In this document: in pieces, positions 53,921 to 62,708 of the stretch
Position numbering within the stretch: the first letter of the stretch is position 1
Layout: each line of letters starts with the position of its first letter
Source: Dactylosporangium aurantiacum
GTDB taxonomy: Bacteria > Actinomycetota > Actinomycetes > Mycobacteriales > Micromonosporaceae
Length of the DNA: 64,000 nucleotides
Assembly (NCBI RefSeq): GCF_000716715.1
Contig: NZ_JNYJ01000021.1
Span: 124,001 to 188,000, forward strand
Direction of reading: 5' to 3'
Notes under the pieces: model-generated
Told to the model about the DNA's origin: nothing
Seen by the model: the letters and a program-made list of their open reading frames with translations, nothing else
Database searches by the model: none
Position numbers and translations under genes: made by a program

Positions 53921-53937
53921 CGTACAGTGCACGTACG
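53921..53937. promoter_or_regulatory. Palindromic element in divergent promoter region
   Basis: CGTAC and GTACG flank a 7-base centre that itself contains GTGCAC, midway between the BTAD regulator and the methyltransferase. It is a possible operator. SARP regulators usually prefer direct repeats, so assignment is uncertain. Confidence 0.3.
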
Positions 53938-53982
53938 CGGGTCGTACCCGGTTCGACAGTGGGTGGGGTCAGCCTTGAAGGC

Positions 53983-55047
53983 ATGACTGACACCGAGAAC
54001 CTGACTCTGACCGAACGCCTGCTGGGGCAGCTGCTCGCCGGCGCCGAGCTGTTCAGCGTGCACCTGGGCGTCCAACTTGGGTTGTACCGCGTGCTGCACG
54101 AGCATCCCGACGCCACCGACGCGGTCCTCGCCAAGGAGGCCGGGATCGCCGAGCGGTACGCCCGGGAGTGGCTGGAGCAGCAGGCCGCGGCCGGGTACGT
54201 GGAGTGCACGTCGCTCGCGCGGCGGACGTTCCGGCTGCCCGACGGCGCCGCCGACGTGCTGCTCGACCCGGCGCACCCCGACTCCGGGGTGGGGATGGTG
54301 ACCGTGTTCGCCGGGCTGGCGCACGCGCTGCCGGCGGTCACCGCGGCGTACCGCACGGGCGGCGGCGTGCCGTACGCCGACTTCGGGGCGTACACGAGAG
54401 ACGGCATCGCGGCGATGAACCTGCCGGGGTTCCGGCACGCCCTCGCGCGGGAGTGGCTGCCGGCGCTGCCGGACGTGGTGGAACGACTGTCGGCGGTGCC
54501 CGGGGCGCGGGTGCTGGACCTGGGGTGCGGGGCCGGCGCGTCGACGCTCGCGCTCGCCGGGGCGTTCCCGCGGGCCACGGTCACCGGCATCGATCTGGAC
54601 GACGCGTCGATCGCCGGGGCGCGGCACGCCGCCGCCGGGGCGGGGCTCGCGGACCGGGTGACGTTCCTGCGGCAGGACGCGGCGGACGCGGCCGGCGACT
54701 ACGCGCTGGTGACCATCTTCGAGGCGCTGCACGACATGGGTGACCCGGTGGGGGTGCTGCGGACCGCGCGGGGGCTGCTCGCGCCCGGCGGCGTGCTGCT
54801 CGTCGCGGACGAGAAGGTCGGCGACGAGTTCACCGCGCCGGCCGGTGAGGTCGAGCGGCTGCAGTACGCCTTCAGCGTCCTGCACTGCCTGCCGGCGACG
54901 ATGGCGGAGCGGCCGGTGGAGGCGGCCGGGACCGCGCTGCGGGCGCCGACGGTCGCCCGGTGGGCGGCGCAGGCCGGGCTCTCCTGCGCGGTGCTGCCGA
55001 TCGAGCACGACTTCTGGCGCTTCTACCGGCTGTCCGTTCTGGACTGA
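53983..55047 (+). CDS. Class I SAM-dependent methyltransferase with winged-helix N-domain
   Basis: A 354-residue methyltransferase. The N-terminal winged-helix-like domain (about 10-95, 'YRVLHEHPDATDAVLAKEAG' in part, 'ERYAREWLEQQAAAGYVE') resembles the Rv2258c-type group. Motif I 'ARVLDLGCGAGASTLALA' lies about 185, then 'VTGIDLDDASIAGARHAA', 'YALVTIFEALHDMGDP' and 'APGGVLLVADEKVGD'. It is regulated presumably from the divergent promoter shared with the BTAD regulator. A palindrome (CTGGACT-G-AGTCCAG) spans its stop codon at 55039-55053. Substrate unknown. Confidence 0.88.
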   Translation: MTDTENLTLTERLLGQLLAGAELFSVHLGVQLGLYRVLHEHPDATDAVLAKEAGIAERYAREWLEQQAAAGYVECTSLARRTFRLPDGAADVLLDPAHPDSGVGMVTVFAGLAHALPAVTAAYRTGGGVPYADFGAYTRDGIAAMNLPGFRHALAREWLPALPDVVERLSAVPGARVLDLGCGAGASTLALAGAFPRATVTGIDLDDASIAGARHAAAGAGLADRVTFLRQDAADAAGDYALVTIFEALHDMGDPVGVLRTARGLLAPGGVLLVADEKVGDEFTAPAGEVERLQYAFSVLHCLPATMAERPVEAAGTALRAPTVARWAAQAGLSCAVLPIEHDFWRFYRLSVLD

Positions 55048-55114
55048 GTCCAGTGTGGACGGCCGTTGGATTAGGGTTGCTTGAAAAGCACCTGAAATCC
55101 GCGACGGCGGAGCC

Positions 55115-56536
55115 ATGCGGTTGGTAAGACCGTCCCCGGTGGACATTCAAGGGGCAGTCTCAGACGCGGCGCGCATCCCGCACGAGTTTCGCCGGCCGTA
55201 CCGGCGCAGGAGGTCCGTCGACGCGTGGCGGGCGCTGACCATCGCCGGGTTCTGGCTCGGGCTGGCGGCGACGCTGCTGCCGTGGTGGTGGAACACGCCG
55301 GCCGGGTTCCTGCGCGACCCGGCGACGTCGCTGACCGCCGCCGGGCGGATCACCGGCCTCGTCGCCGGCTACGCCCTGCTCGTGCAGGTGCTGCTGATGT
55401 CCCGGGTCGCCTGGCTGGACCGCTGGCTGGGCGCCCGGGACCTGCTGCACTGGCACCGCGACCTGGGCGCGTTCGTCGTCGCGGCGGTGGTCGCCCACGC
55501 CGCGTTCATCGTGCTGGGATACGCGAAGCTCGAACGTGTCGGCCCCGCCCGGGAGATCGTCAGGTTGCTCACGGTCGACAAGTACACGGGCATGCTCGGC
55601 GCGTTCGCCGCCACCGGGATCCTCGTGGCGCTCGTGCTGCTGGCGCTGCCGGCGCTGCGCCGCCGGATGTCCTACGAGGTCTGGCACCTGCTGCACCTGA
55701 CGTCCTACCTGGTGCTGGTCCTGTCGGTCGGGCACCAGTTCGCCGTCGGGCAGGAGATGTCCGCGCCGGGGTTCTCCCGCACGTGCTCGCTGGCGCTGTG
55801 GTGCGCGGTCGCCGCCGCGGTTCTCTGGGGCCGAATGATCGCGCCGGTACGGATGAACCTGCGGCACCGGTTCCGGGTCCGGTCCGTCGTCGCGGAGGGC
55901 CCGGACATGGTGTCGGTGTACATCGGCGGCGAGCGGCTCGCGCAGCTGCCGGTGCGGGCCGGCCAGTTCTGCCGGTGGCGGTTCCTGGACCGGCGCAACT
56001 GGTGGCAGGCGCACCCGTTCTCGATGTCCGCGGCCCCGAACGACGAGTGGCTGCGGCTGACCGTGAAGGTCGTCGGCGACCACACCGCGGGTCTGCGCCG
56101 GCTGCGCCCCGGCACCCGGGTCTTCGTGGAGGGCCCGAGCGGCGACTTCACCGCCGACCGCCGCCGGCAGGCCAGGGCGCTGCTGATCGCGGGCGGCAGC
56201 GGCATCGGCCCGATCAGGGCGCTGCTGGAGGAGCTGCCGCCGCGCACCGTCGTGCTGTACCGCGCCCGCACCGCCGACGAGCTGGTGTTCCGCTCGGAGC
56301 TGGAGCTGCTCGCCGAGGCCCGCGACGCGCAGGTCTGGTACGTCACCGGCGGGCGCGACGACCCCGGCCCCCGGCGCGCGTTCAGCCGGCGCGGACTCGT
56401 GGAGCTGGTGCCGGACCTGACCCGCCGGGACGTGTACCTGTGCGGCTCCGCAGGCCTGGTCGACGCGACCGTGGTGGCGTTGCGGCGGGCCGGGGTGCCG
56501 CCGCGGCAGATCCACCTCGACCCGTTCGAGTTCTGA
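55115..56536 (+). CDS. Ferric-reductase-like transmembrane flavoprotein
   Basis: A 473-residue protein. About six membrane helices (about 40-240) contain heme-binding His candidates in 'LLHWHRDLGAFVVAAVVAHA' (in part) and 'WHLLHLTSYLVLVLSVGHQF' (in part). The cytoplasmic ferredoxin-reductase half has FAD motif 'HPFSMSAAPND', 'GDFTADRRR', NAD motif 'ALLIAGGSGIGPIRALLEEL' and C-terminal 'DVYLCGSAGLVDATVVALRR' (in part). It passes electrons from NAD(P)H across the membrane. It is followed by an FMN-binding protein (TGATG overlap), the likely external acceptor. ATG 55115 follows GCGGAG. Confidence 0.9.
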   Translation: MRLVRPSPVDIQGAVSDAARIPHEFRRPYRRRRSVDAWRALTIAGFWLGLAATLLPWWWNTPAGFLRDPATSLTAAGRITGLVAGYALLVQVLLMSRVAWLDRWLGARDLLHWHRDLGAFVVAAVVAHAAFIVLGYAKLERVGPAREIVRLLTVDKYTGMLGAFAATGILVALVLLALPALRRRMSYEVWHLLHLTSYLVLVLSVGHQFAVGQEMSAPGFSRTCSLALWCAVAAAVLWGRMIAPVRMNLRHRFRVRSVVAEGPDMVSVYIGGERLAQLPVRAGQFCRWRFLDRRNWWQAHPFSMSAAPNDEWLRLTVKVVGDHTAGLRRLRPGTRVFVEGPSGDFTADRRRQARALLIAGGSGIGPIRALLEELPPRTVVLYRARTADELVFRSELELLAEARDAQVWYVTGGRDDPGPRRAFSRRGLVELVPDLTRRDVYLCGSAGLVDATVVALRRAGVPPRQIHLDPFEF

Positions 56537-57165
56537 TGCGGCGCGTCGGGTTCGCCGTGCTGGGCGCGGGCGTGCTCACCACGGTCCTGGTGGCGTTGAA
56601 GTCGCTGCCGCCGGTGCGGCCGGAAAGCCTGAACGGGCCGGTCGCCGGCGGGGCGGCCGCGGGACGGTCTGCCGCGGGGGACGGTCCGGCCGCCGGCGGG
56701 TCCGCCACGGGCGGGTCGGTCCCGGTCGGGTCGGTCGGCGGCGGATCCGCCACGGGCGGAGCGGTCGGCGGCGGGGCGGCGGGGCGGGGTGGGGCCGGTG
56801 CCTCGAAGGCGCCCGGGGCACCCGGGGCGCCGGGGACGCCCGGCGTGGGCGTCGTCGACCTGCACCGGATGATGGACGGCACGCACCTCGGCGCGACCTT
56901 CACCAACCCGTACGGCCCCGTCCAGGTGCGGATCGAGGTCCGCGGCGGCCGGCTCGTCGACGTGGTCCCGGTGCGGCTGCCGACGGCCGCGGCGCGCGGC
57001 ATCGAGATCGGCATGCGGGCCGGGCCGGTCCTGCGCGAGCAGGCCCTGCAACGGCAGAGCGCCGACCTGGACACGGTGTCGGGTGCCACCTACACCAGCG
57101 ACGGCTACCGGCGGTCGCTGCAGTCGGCCCTGGACGCGGCCCGCACCGGCCGGCCCGCCGCGTGA
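56536..57165 (+). CDS. FMN-binding domain protein with flavinylation motif
   Basis: A 209-residue membrane-anchored protein. One N-terminal hydrophobic segment (about 4-22) is followed by a Gly/Ala/Ser-rich linker (about 35-105) and an RnfG/NqrC-type FMN-binding domain (about 108-200). 'LDTVSGATYTSDGYRRSL' contains the S-G-A-T site (182-185) whose Thr is covalently flavinylated by ApbE in the family. With the upstream ferric-reductase-like protein it forms an extracytosolic electron-transfer pair. The ApbE gene itself is not in the window. The start overlaps the preceding stop. Confidence 0.88.
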   Translation: MRRVGFAVLGAGVLTTVLVALKSLPPVRPESLNGPVAGGAAAGRSAAGDGPAAGGSATGGSVPVGSVGGGSATGGAVGGGAAGRGGAGASKAPGAPGAPGTPGVGVVDLHRMMDGTHLGATFTNPYGPVQVRIEVRGGRLVDVVPVRLPTAAARGIEIGMRAGPVLREQALQRQSADLDTVSGATYTSDGYRRSLQSALDAARTGRPAA

Positions 57166-57208
57166 GACGGACGCAACCGACGTGCGGCACCGCGACGGCG
57201 GGGTCGGC

Positions 57209-57688
57209 TCAGAGGGTGATGCGCATCGACGGGCTGTCCGCCTCCGTGAAGCCGAGGCGGCGGTACAGCTCGTAACCGTCCTCGGAGGCGTGCAGCTGCA
57301 CCCGCGGCACCCCGCGGTCCCGGAACCAGCCGAGCAGCGCCGCCATGCACGCCCGCGAGTAGCCGCGGCGCCGGTACCCGTCATCGGTGCTCACGTTGAA
57401 CACGTAGCCGCTCAGCCCGGCAGGGTTGGACGGCGAGCCGAGCCGCTCGTCGATGACGCCGACGGCGCAGGCGGCGAGGCGTCCCGGCTCGTCGGGCCGG
57501 TCCACGACGAACGCCGCCGTCCGCGCGTCCGGGCCCGGCAGGCGCCGGCGCAGCGCGCGCACCGCGATCCGCGTCCAGTCTCCCGGCTCGGACGTCATCC
57601 CGTCGATCGACTCGAACATCACCATCCGCAGCCGGACCAGTTCGGCGGCGTCGTCCGCGGTGGCTCTGCGGGCCTGCACCTCGATCAC
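57209..57688 (-). CDS. GNAT-family N-acetyltransferase
   Basis: A 159-residue acetyltransferase. The N-terminal strand-helix 'VQARRATADDAAELVRLRM' and the acetyl-CoA-binding motif A 'NVSTDDGYRRRGYSRACMAAL' (in part; R-R-R-G-Y-S) are clear, with C-terminal 'VQLHASEDGYELYRRLGFTE'. It transfers an acetyl group to an unknown amine. It lies 12 bp downstream of the ABC exporter stop's upstream neighbour on the same strand (57701), so it may follow that gene in one transcript. Confidence 0.88.
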   Translation of the reverse strand: MIEVQARRATADDAAELVRLRMVMFESIDGMTSEPGDWTRIAVRALRRRLPGPDARTAAFVVDRPDEPGRLAACAVGVIDERLGSPSNPAGLSGYVFNVSTDDGYRRRGYSRACMAALLGWFRDRGVPRVQLHASEDGYELYRRLGFTEADSPSMRITL

Positions 57689-57700
57689 GACGCGAAGGTA

Positions 57701-59578
57701 TCAAGCGGCCGTGTACCCCGTCGCCTGCAATTGGAACAGCTCGGCGTAGGTGCCGCCGGCGGCGAGCAGCTCCGGGTGGTCGCCGTGCTCGACGATGCGG
57801 CCGTCCCGCATGACGTAGATGTGGTCGGCGTGGCGGACGTTGGCGAGGCGGTGCGTGATGAGCACCGTGATCCGCTCGGCCGCGCCGGCCCGCAGCGCCG
57901 CGAACAGCGCGTGCTCGGCGCGGGCGTCGAGGGCGGCGGACGGCTCGTCGCAGATGAGCACCGGGGCGTCGCGGTAGAACGCCCGCGCCGCCGCGAGCCG
58001 CTGCCACTGGCCGCCGGAGAGCTCCTGGCCGCCGGCGAAGTTGCGCGACAGCAGCGTGCCGTAGCCGGCGGGCAGGCCGGTGATCATGTCATGGGCACCG
58101 GCCTTGCGCGCGGCGACCTCGATCAGTCCGTCGCGGGGCTCGTCGTGCGTGCCGAGCAGGATGTTGCGTTCCGCGGTGAACGGCCAGTGCCAGTACTCCT
58201 GGCTGACCATCGCCACGTGCCGCCACACGTCCTGCGGGTCCACGGTGGACAGCGACGTCCCGTCCCACGACACGGTGCCGCTGTCGGGGTGGTACAGGCC
58301 CGCGATGAGCCGGGCCAGGCTGGTCTTGCCCGACCCGTTCTCGCCGACGAGTGCGATCGTCTCCCCGCGGCGGACGGTGAGGGTCGCGCCGAGGACGGCC
58401 GGCGCGTCGGTCTCGGCGTAGTGCAGGGTGGCGTCGCGCACCGTGACGGTCACCGGTGGGCGCACCGTCGCCTGTTTCGTCACCGGCGGCATCCGCTCAC
58501 CGGCGCGGGCCAGGAAGTCGGTGTAGTCGTTGAAGTACAGCCCTTCCTCGTAGACGCGGTTGACGTTGGTGACGGCGAGCGCGAGGGCGGTCCTGGCCGC
58601 CTGCAGCGCGAGCACCGCGGTGCCGGCCGCCGCGAGGGGCAGCCGGTGGTCGACCAGCAGCACGCCGAGCGCGACGTACACGCGGAACGTCGCCAGGCCG
58701 GAGAACACGCCGCCGACGAGGCGGGTCATCGTTTGGCGCCGTACGACCTCCAGCTCGGTGTCCGTCTCGGCGCCGGCCATGATGTCGTACTCGCGCAGGA
58801 GGAAGGGCCGCATGGTGAACGCCCGCAGCTCGGCCGCGGTGGCCCGGTTCGCCATCAGATCGGCGAGCATCCACAGCCGCCGGCGCCGGCTGGTGCGGGC
58901 GTGGTTGCTGAGGTACGCCAGGCGCGCCGCCCGCACCGCCGCCCACGCGGCCGGGACGCTGGCCAGCAGCAGCGCGCCGAGCAGCACCGGGTGCAGCAGG
59001 GCCAGGGTGACCGCGGTCGCGGCGAGGCCGGCGAGGCCGGCGGTGAGGTCGATCGCGCCCCTGGTCAGGAACTGCACCGCCAGTGAGCCGCGGTTGCGGG
59101 CCCGCTCCATCTCGTCGGAGAACCCGGCGTCGTCGAACGCGGCCAGCTTGACCTGGGTCGTCAGCTCGAACAGCCGCCGCTCCGCGGTCGTGAGCACCTG
59201 CGGCTCGAGGCGGGCCTGCGCCCAGCCGGCGATGATCGACAGCCCGCTGCGCACGGCGGTCGCGACCGCGACGACGATCAGCGACGGCACCGCGGCCCGG
59301 ACCCGGTCCAGGGTCGCGCCCGAGGCGAACAGCGCCTGCAACACCCCGCGGGTGGCGAGCAGCCCGAACGCCGTCGCGACCCCGGTGAGCAGGTTGAACA
59401 GCAGCGCGGCGACCGTGTCGCGCGGGCTGGCCCGCCACGCGATCCCGATCGCCTGGCGCAGGACGACGGGCAGCCGCTTCGCCATCGCGCCGAACCGCAC
59501 GTTCGCCAGCGCCACGCTGTGCGACTCCCACCACGACGCTGTGAGCTCCGGCAGCGCGGCGGCAGTCGCCTTGGCCAT
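57701..59578 (-). CDS. ABC exporter, fused membrane and ATPase domains
   Basis: A 625-residue half-transporter. The membrane domain (about 45-340) is a less conserved type, with strongly basic cytoplasmic loops ('SNHARTSRRRRLWMLADLMA' in part). The ATPase has Walker A 'ALVGENGSGKTSLARL', 'SQEYWHWPFTAERNILLG', signature 'LSGGQWQRLAAARA', Walker B 'VLICDEPSAALD' and 'ITHRLANVRHAD'. 'YHPDSGTVSWDG' and the long membrane domain resemble peptide- or lantibiotic-type exporters of actinobacteria. CGAGGAGGATCG precedes the ATG at 59578. It is divergent from the DJ-1 gene. Substrate unknown. Confidence 0.88.
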   Translation of the reverse strand: MAKATAAALPELTASWWESHSVALANVRFGAMAKRLPVVLRQAIGIAWRASPRDTVAALLFNLLTGVATAFGLLATRGVLQALFASGATLDRVRAAVPSLIVVAVATAVRSGLSIIAGWAQARLEPQVLTTAERRLFELTTQVKLAAFDDAGFSDEMERARNRGSLAVQFLTRGAIDLTAGLAGLAATAVTLALLHPVLLGALLLASVPAAWAAVRAARLAYLSNHARTSRRRRLWMLADLMANRATAAELRAFTMRPFLLREYDIMAGAETDTELEVVRRQTMTRLVGGVFSGLATFRVYVALGVLLVDHRLPLAAAGTAVLALQAARTALALAVTNVNRVYEEGLYFNDYTDFLARAGERMPPVTKQATVRPPVTVTVRDATLHYAETDAPAVLGATLTVRRGETIALVGENGSGKTSLARLIAGLYHPDSGTVSWDGTSLSTVDPQDVWRHVAMVSQEYWHWPFTAERNILLGTHDEPRDGLIEVAARKAGAHDMITGLPAGYGTLLSRNFAGGQELSGGQWQRLAAARAFYRDAPVLICDEPSAALDARAEHALFAALRAGAAERITVLITHRLANVRHADHIYVMRDGRIVEHGDHPELLAAGGTYAELFQLQATGYTAA

Positions 59579-59708
59579 CGATCCTCCTCGACGTCTTCGG
59601 CTCCGAGGATAGCGGCGCCGCAGCGGTGCCGGTGAGCCGTCACACGCTTGGGCGGCCGGTAACCGGGTACTGGACCTGCGAAAGCGACACAGAAGGAGGA
59701 CTTCAGCG

Positions 59709-60236
59709 ATGAATGTCGCATTTCTGGTTGCCAAGGAAGGCATCGAGCAGGTCGAGCTCACCGAGCCGTGGAAGGCCGTCGAACACGCCGGTCACACGCC
59801 GAAGCTGATCTCCCCCGAGCCGGGCCGGGTCCAGGCGTACCACCACCTGGACAAGGGCGACGCGTTCGACGTCGACGTGACCGCGTCGCAGGCCCGTGCC
59901 GAGGACTACGCCGCGCTGGTGCTGCCCGGCGGCGTCGCCAACGGTGACCTGCTGCGGTGGCAGCGCCCCGCCGTCGACCTGGTGCGGGCGTTCGTGGCGT
60001 CCGGCAAGCCGATCGCGGTCATCTGCCACGGCGGCTGGGTGCTCATCGAGGCCGACGGCGTCAGGGGCCGCCGGGTCACGTCCTGGCCGTCGATGCAGAC
60101 CGACTTCCGCAACGCCGGGGCCACCTGGGTCGACGAGGAGCTGGTCGTGGACGGTCCGCTGATCAGCAGCCGCAAGCCGGACGACCTGCCGGCCTTCTGC
60201 AAGGAGCTGATCGAGACGCTGAGCGACGCCGGCTGA
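59709..60236 (+). CDS. DJ-1/PfpI-family protein (type 1 glutamine amidotransferase-like)
   Basis: A 175-residue flavodoxin-like protein. The nucleophile elbow 'IAVICHGGWVLIEADG' (Cys about 106), Glu in the first motif 'EGIEQVELTEPW', 'ALVLPGGVANGDLLR' and 'GRRVTSWPSMQTDFRNAG' (in part) match the PfpI/YhbO group, which deglycates or hydrates dicarbonyls or acts as a stress protease. AGGAGG lies ahead of the ATG at 59709. It is monocistronic, with a long hairpin after the stop. Confidence 0.92.
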   Translation: MNVAFLVAKEGIEQVELTEPWKAVEHAGHTPKLISPEPGRVQAYHHLDKGDAFDVDVTASQARAEDYAALVLPGGVANGDLLRWQRPAVDLVRAFVASGKPIAVICHGGWVLIEADGVRGRRVTSWPSMQTDFRNAGATWVDEELVVDGPLISSRKPDDLPAFCKELIETLSDAG

Positions 60237-60246
60237 CACCACCGAT

Positions 60247-60280
60247 GGCGGGCCGGGTCCGATCGCGGGCCCGGCCCGCC
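60247..60280. terminator. Bidirectional hairpin terminator
   Basis: GGCGGGCCGGG (60247-60257) is perfectly complementary to CCCGGCCCGCC (60270-60280). TCCG/CGGG extends the stem to 15 bp around an ATCG loop. It lies between the convergent DJ-1 and SDR genes. Confidence 0.85.
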
Positions 60281-60298
60281 GCCTGCGGGCGGCACGCT

Positions 60299-60961
60299 TC
60301 AGCGCTTGAGCGTGCTCCGGGTCACCAGCCGCAGCACCCTGGCCGCGGCGGACATCCTCCTCGGGAACGACACGACCGGCCGGCGGCTGCGAACCGCTTG
60401 CATGAGCACGTCCACCGCCTTGTCGACCCCGACCAGCATCGGCTTCGCGCCGCCCTTGGCCATCTTCGTGTCGACGAACCCGAACCGGACCGCGGTGACG
60501 GCGACACCCCGCGGTCGCAGCGCGGCGGACAGCCCGAGCAGGTACGAGGTGAGGCCCGCCTTGGAGGCCGCGTACCCGGGCGCCTCCGCGGAGATGAGGA
60601 CGTCGGCGAGGCTCGACAGGCCGATGAAGTGCCCGCCGCCGGCCGCGAGCATGCCCGGCACGACGGCCTCGACGGTGCGGGCCGCGCCGATGAGGTTGAC
60701 CCGCAGCGCCCGGGTCTGCGCCGCGAGGTCGGCCGGGTCGAACAGCTCACCGACACCGGCCGCGTACACGCACAGGTCCACGGGCCCGATCCCGGCGAGC
60801 ACGTCGGCGAACTCGTCGGCGGTCACGTCCACGACGTGCTGGACGGCCCCCTCGCGCGGGCTGCGGGAGACCCCGACGACGCTCCATCCCTCGGCGACGA
60901 GCCGGTGCGTGAGCGCCAGTCCGATGCCGTCGCTGTTGCCGACCACCAGGGCACGCCTCAT
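60299..60961 (-). CDS. Short-chain dehydrogenase/reductase
   Basis: A 220-residue SDR. It has cofactor motif 'ALVVGNSDGIGLALTHRL', 'DLCVYAAGVGE' in place of NNAG, catalytic Ser in 'IGLSSLADV', and Tyr-x-x-x-Lys in 'PGYAASKAGLTSYLL'. A short protein with C-terminal basic residues ('RRMSAAARVLRLVTRSTLKR' in part). 'VVGVSRSP' (Arg after beta2) suggests NADP(H). Monocistronic; its upstream flank is a 13-bp tandem array. Substrate unknown. Confidence 0.87.
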   Translation of the reverse strand: MRRALVVGNSDGIGLALTHRLVAEGWSVVGVSRSPREGAVQHVVDVTADEFADVLAGIGPVDLCVYAAGVGELFDPADLAAQTRALRVNLIGAARTVEAVVPGMLAAGGGHFIGLSSLADVLISAEAPGYAASKAGLTSYLLGLSAALRPRGVAVTAVRFGFVDTKMAKGGAKPMLVGVDKAVDVLMQAVRSRRPVVSFPRRMSAAARVLRLVTRSTLKR

Positions 60962-61008
60962 CCGCCGATCGTAGCGGCACCCACTCCAGGCGTGCCGGGC
61001 CGGCGAGC

Positions 61009-61112
61009 GGAGCGGCGGACCGGAGCGGCGGACCGGAGCGGCGGACCAGAGCGGCAGATCAGGGCCGCGGGCCGGAGCGGCGGGCCACAGCGGCGGGTCA
61101 GGGCCGCGGGCC
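61009..61112. repeat. 13-bp tandem repeat array, eight units
   Basis: Eight consecutive 13-bp units of the type GGAGCGGCGGACC fill 104 bp upstream of the SDR gene. Units 1-3 are identical; units 5 and 8 are identical to each other (AGGGCCGCGGGCC), suggesting a higher-order duplication. The 13-bp period cannot encode a repeated peptide in one frame. Confidence 0.9.
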
Positions 61113-61181
61113 GCCGGCAACTGCCGGACCGGCGCAGACGAACGGCAGGGCGAAAGCGGCCAAACCACCGCGAAGGGAAGG

Positions 61182-61685
61182 TCAGCGCCCCAACGCCGTA
61201 TAAGTCCCGTCGTGGTACACCAGCGGCGTCGCCGTGCTGTCGGCGTGGTGCGCCGCATGGACCGGCGACGCCACCACGATCACGTGGTCCCCCGCCTCCA
61301 CGTGGTTGACGACCTCGCAGATGAGCACCGCGAGCACCCCGTCCAGGATGGGCACGCCGTCCGGGCCGGGGCTCCACGTGCCACCCGCCGCGGCGTGCTC
61401 GGCGAACCGGTCGATGCCGCTGGCGGCGAACGTCCGCGCGACCGGTTCCTGCCCCGCGGTCAGGACGTGCACGGCGACCAGACCGGCGCCGCGGACCGCC
61501 GGCCAGACGGAGGCGGCCCGGGCCACGCAGAACGACACCAGCGGCGGGTCGAGAGAGACCGAGGTGAACGACGTGGCGGTGAAGCCCGTCGGCGGATCGC
61601 CCGGTGCCGTGACGACCACCACAGCCGCGGCGTGCCGTCGCAGGACGCGCCGGAACAGCCCGGAGTCGATCGCGGTCGCCGTCAC
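61182..61685 (-). CDS. Flavin reductase (FMN-binding split barrel)
   Basis: A 167-residue flavin reductase. 'RRVLRRHAAAVVVVTAPGDP', 'GFTATSFTSVSLDPPLVSFC', 'RTFAASGIDRFAEHA' and 'HVIVVASPVHAAHH' parallel the reductase at 4760-5242, a clear paralogue. GTG 61685 follows CAGGAGGA. It lies 75 bp downstream of alc on the same strand. No oxygenase partner is adjacent, so it may serve a distant enzyme. Confidence 0.85.
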   Translation of the reverse strand: MTATAIDSGLFRRVLRRHAAAVVVVTAPGDPPTGFTATSFTSVSLDPPLVSFCVARAASVWPAVRGAGLVAVHVLTAGQEPVARTFAASGIDRFAEHAAAGGTWSPGPDGVPILDGVLAVLICEVVNHVEAGDHVIVVASPVHAAHHADSTATPLVYHDGTYTALGR

Positions 61686-61760
61686 CCCGTCCTCCTGTCC
61701 GCGGCCGGTCAGCTCGGTCAGGTGAACCTTACCCGCGGGTACGCGATGCAACCACCGGCG

Positions 61761-62708
61761 TCAGACGGTCTCGCCGAACAGGCGCAGGCGGGCCATGCCG
61801 CCGTCCGGGTAGACGTCCAGCCGGACGTGGCTGGCCGGGGTGGTGCTGTCGAGCCGGAAGCGGTGCCTGGTGTCCGGCTGCAGGTCCACGCGGGGCAGCA
61901 GATCGAACCAGGCCGATTCGGAGGTGGGATCGAGGGTGCCGCGCAGGCGGGCCGCGCCGGGGGCGTTGCCCTTGAAGTGGGTGGTGTCGAGCTCGGCGAG
62001 GCGGATCGTGCCGGTGGCGGCGAGGCGGACCAGGACCCAGTCGTTGCCGTCGTCGCGGCGGCGGGCGGTCTCCCAGCCCTCGCCCATGACACGGGCCTGG
62101 CCGGGCAGGATGAGGTTGTTGGCGGAGCCGTAGAAGCGGTTGCTGCAGTCCACGACGAGCCCGCCGAGCTCCAGGGCGGCCAGGTCCACGGTCATGCCGT
62201 GCAGCAGCGCCGGGTCGGGCTCGACGACGCCGTGCACGCGCAGGCGGGCGACGCCGCCGTCGGGGAAGATGTTGAGCCGCACGTGGGTGACCCGCCGGTG
62301 GTCGGTGACCTCGAAGAGGTTGCGGGTGTCGCCGCGCACCGCCGACCTGTCGACCAGGGGGAACCAGCCGGTGAGCGCGGAGGGCGCGGGGTGGCCGGGC
62401 ACCGCGCAGCCCTCGACGGAGACGTGCGGCGGGTAGTTGCCGGTGAAGTGGGCGGTGTCGACGACGACGCCGTGCACGGCGCCGGGGGCGCCGAGCCGCA
62501 CGACGGCCCAGTCGTGGCCCGGGGTGCGCCGGCGGCGGGTCTCCCAGCCGTCGTAGACCTTGCCTTTGGGGCCGAACGTCCACGTCTCGAACGTGGAGGG
62601 CTCGGGGTTGACGAGGTTGTCGCGGGCGGCGAAGAACTCGTCGTTGGCGTCGACGACGCCGCCGCCGAGGACCCTGGACGCCAGGTCCGGCAGTTCCGTG
62701 AACGTCAT
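61761..62708 (-). CDS. alc: Allantoicase
   Basis: A 315-residue protein made of two similar jelly-roll halves: each contains '[19 protein letters not shown]', '[20 protein letters not shown]' and '[24 protein letters not shown]'-like blocks and '[19 protein letters not shown] / [19 protein letters not shown]' (all in part). This duplication is the hallmark of allantoicase, which cleaves allantoate to ureidoglycolate and urea. ATG 62708 overlaps the stop of allB, so the two are coupled in purine-nitrogen recovery. Confidence 0.92.
   Translation of the reverse strand: MTFTELPDLASRVLGGGVVDANDEFFAARDNLVNPEPSTFETWTFGPKGKVYDGWETRRRRTPGHDWAVVRLGAPGAVHGVVVDTAHFTGNYPPHVSVEGCAVPGHPAPSALTGWFPLVDRSAVRGDTRNLFEVTDHRRVTHVRLNIFPDGGVARLRVHGVVEPDPALLHGMTVDLAALELGGLVVDCSNRFYGSANNLILPGQARVMGEGWETARRRDDGNDWVLVRLAATGTIRLAELDTTHFKGNAPGAARLRGTLDPTSESAWFDLLPRVDLQPDTRHRFRLDSTTPASHVRLDVYPDGGMARLRLFGETV

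Noticed and set aside
61009..61112. Coding region for a repetitive peptide
   Set aside because: A 13-bp period shifts frame every unit, so no repeated peptide would result.
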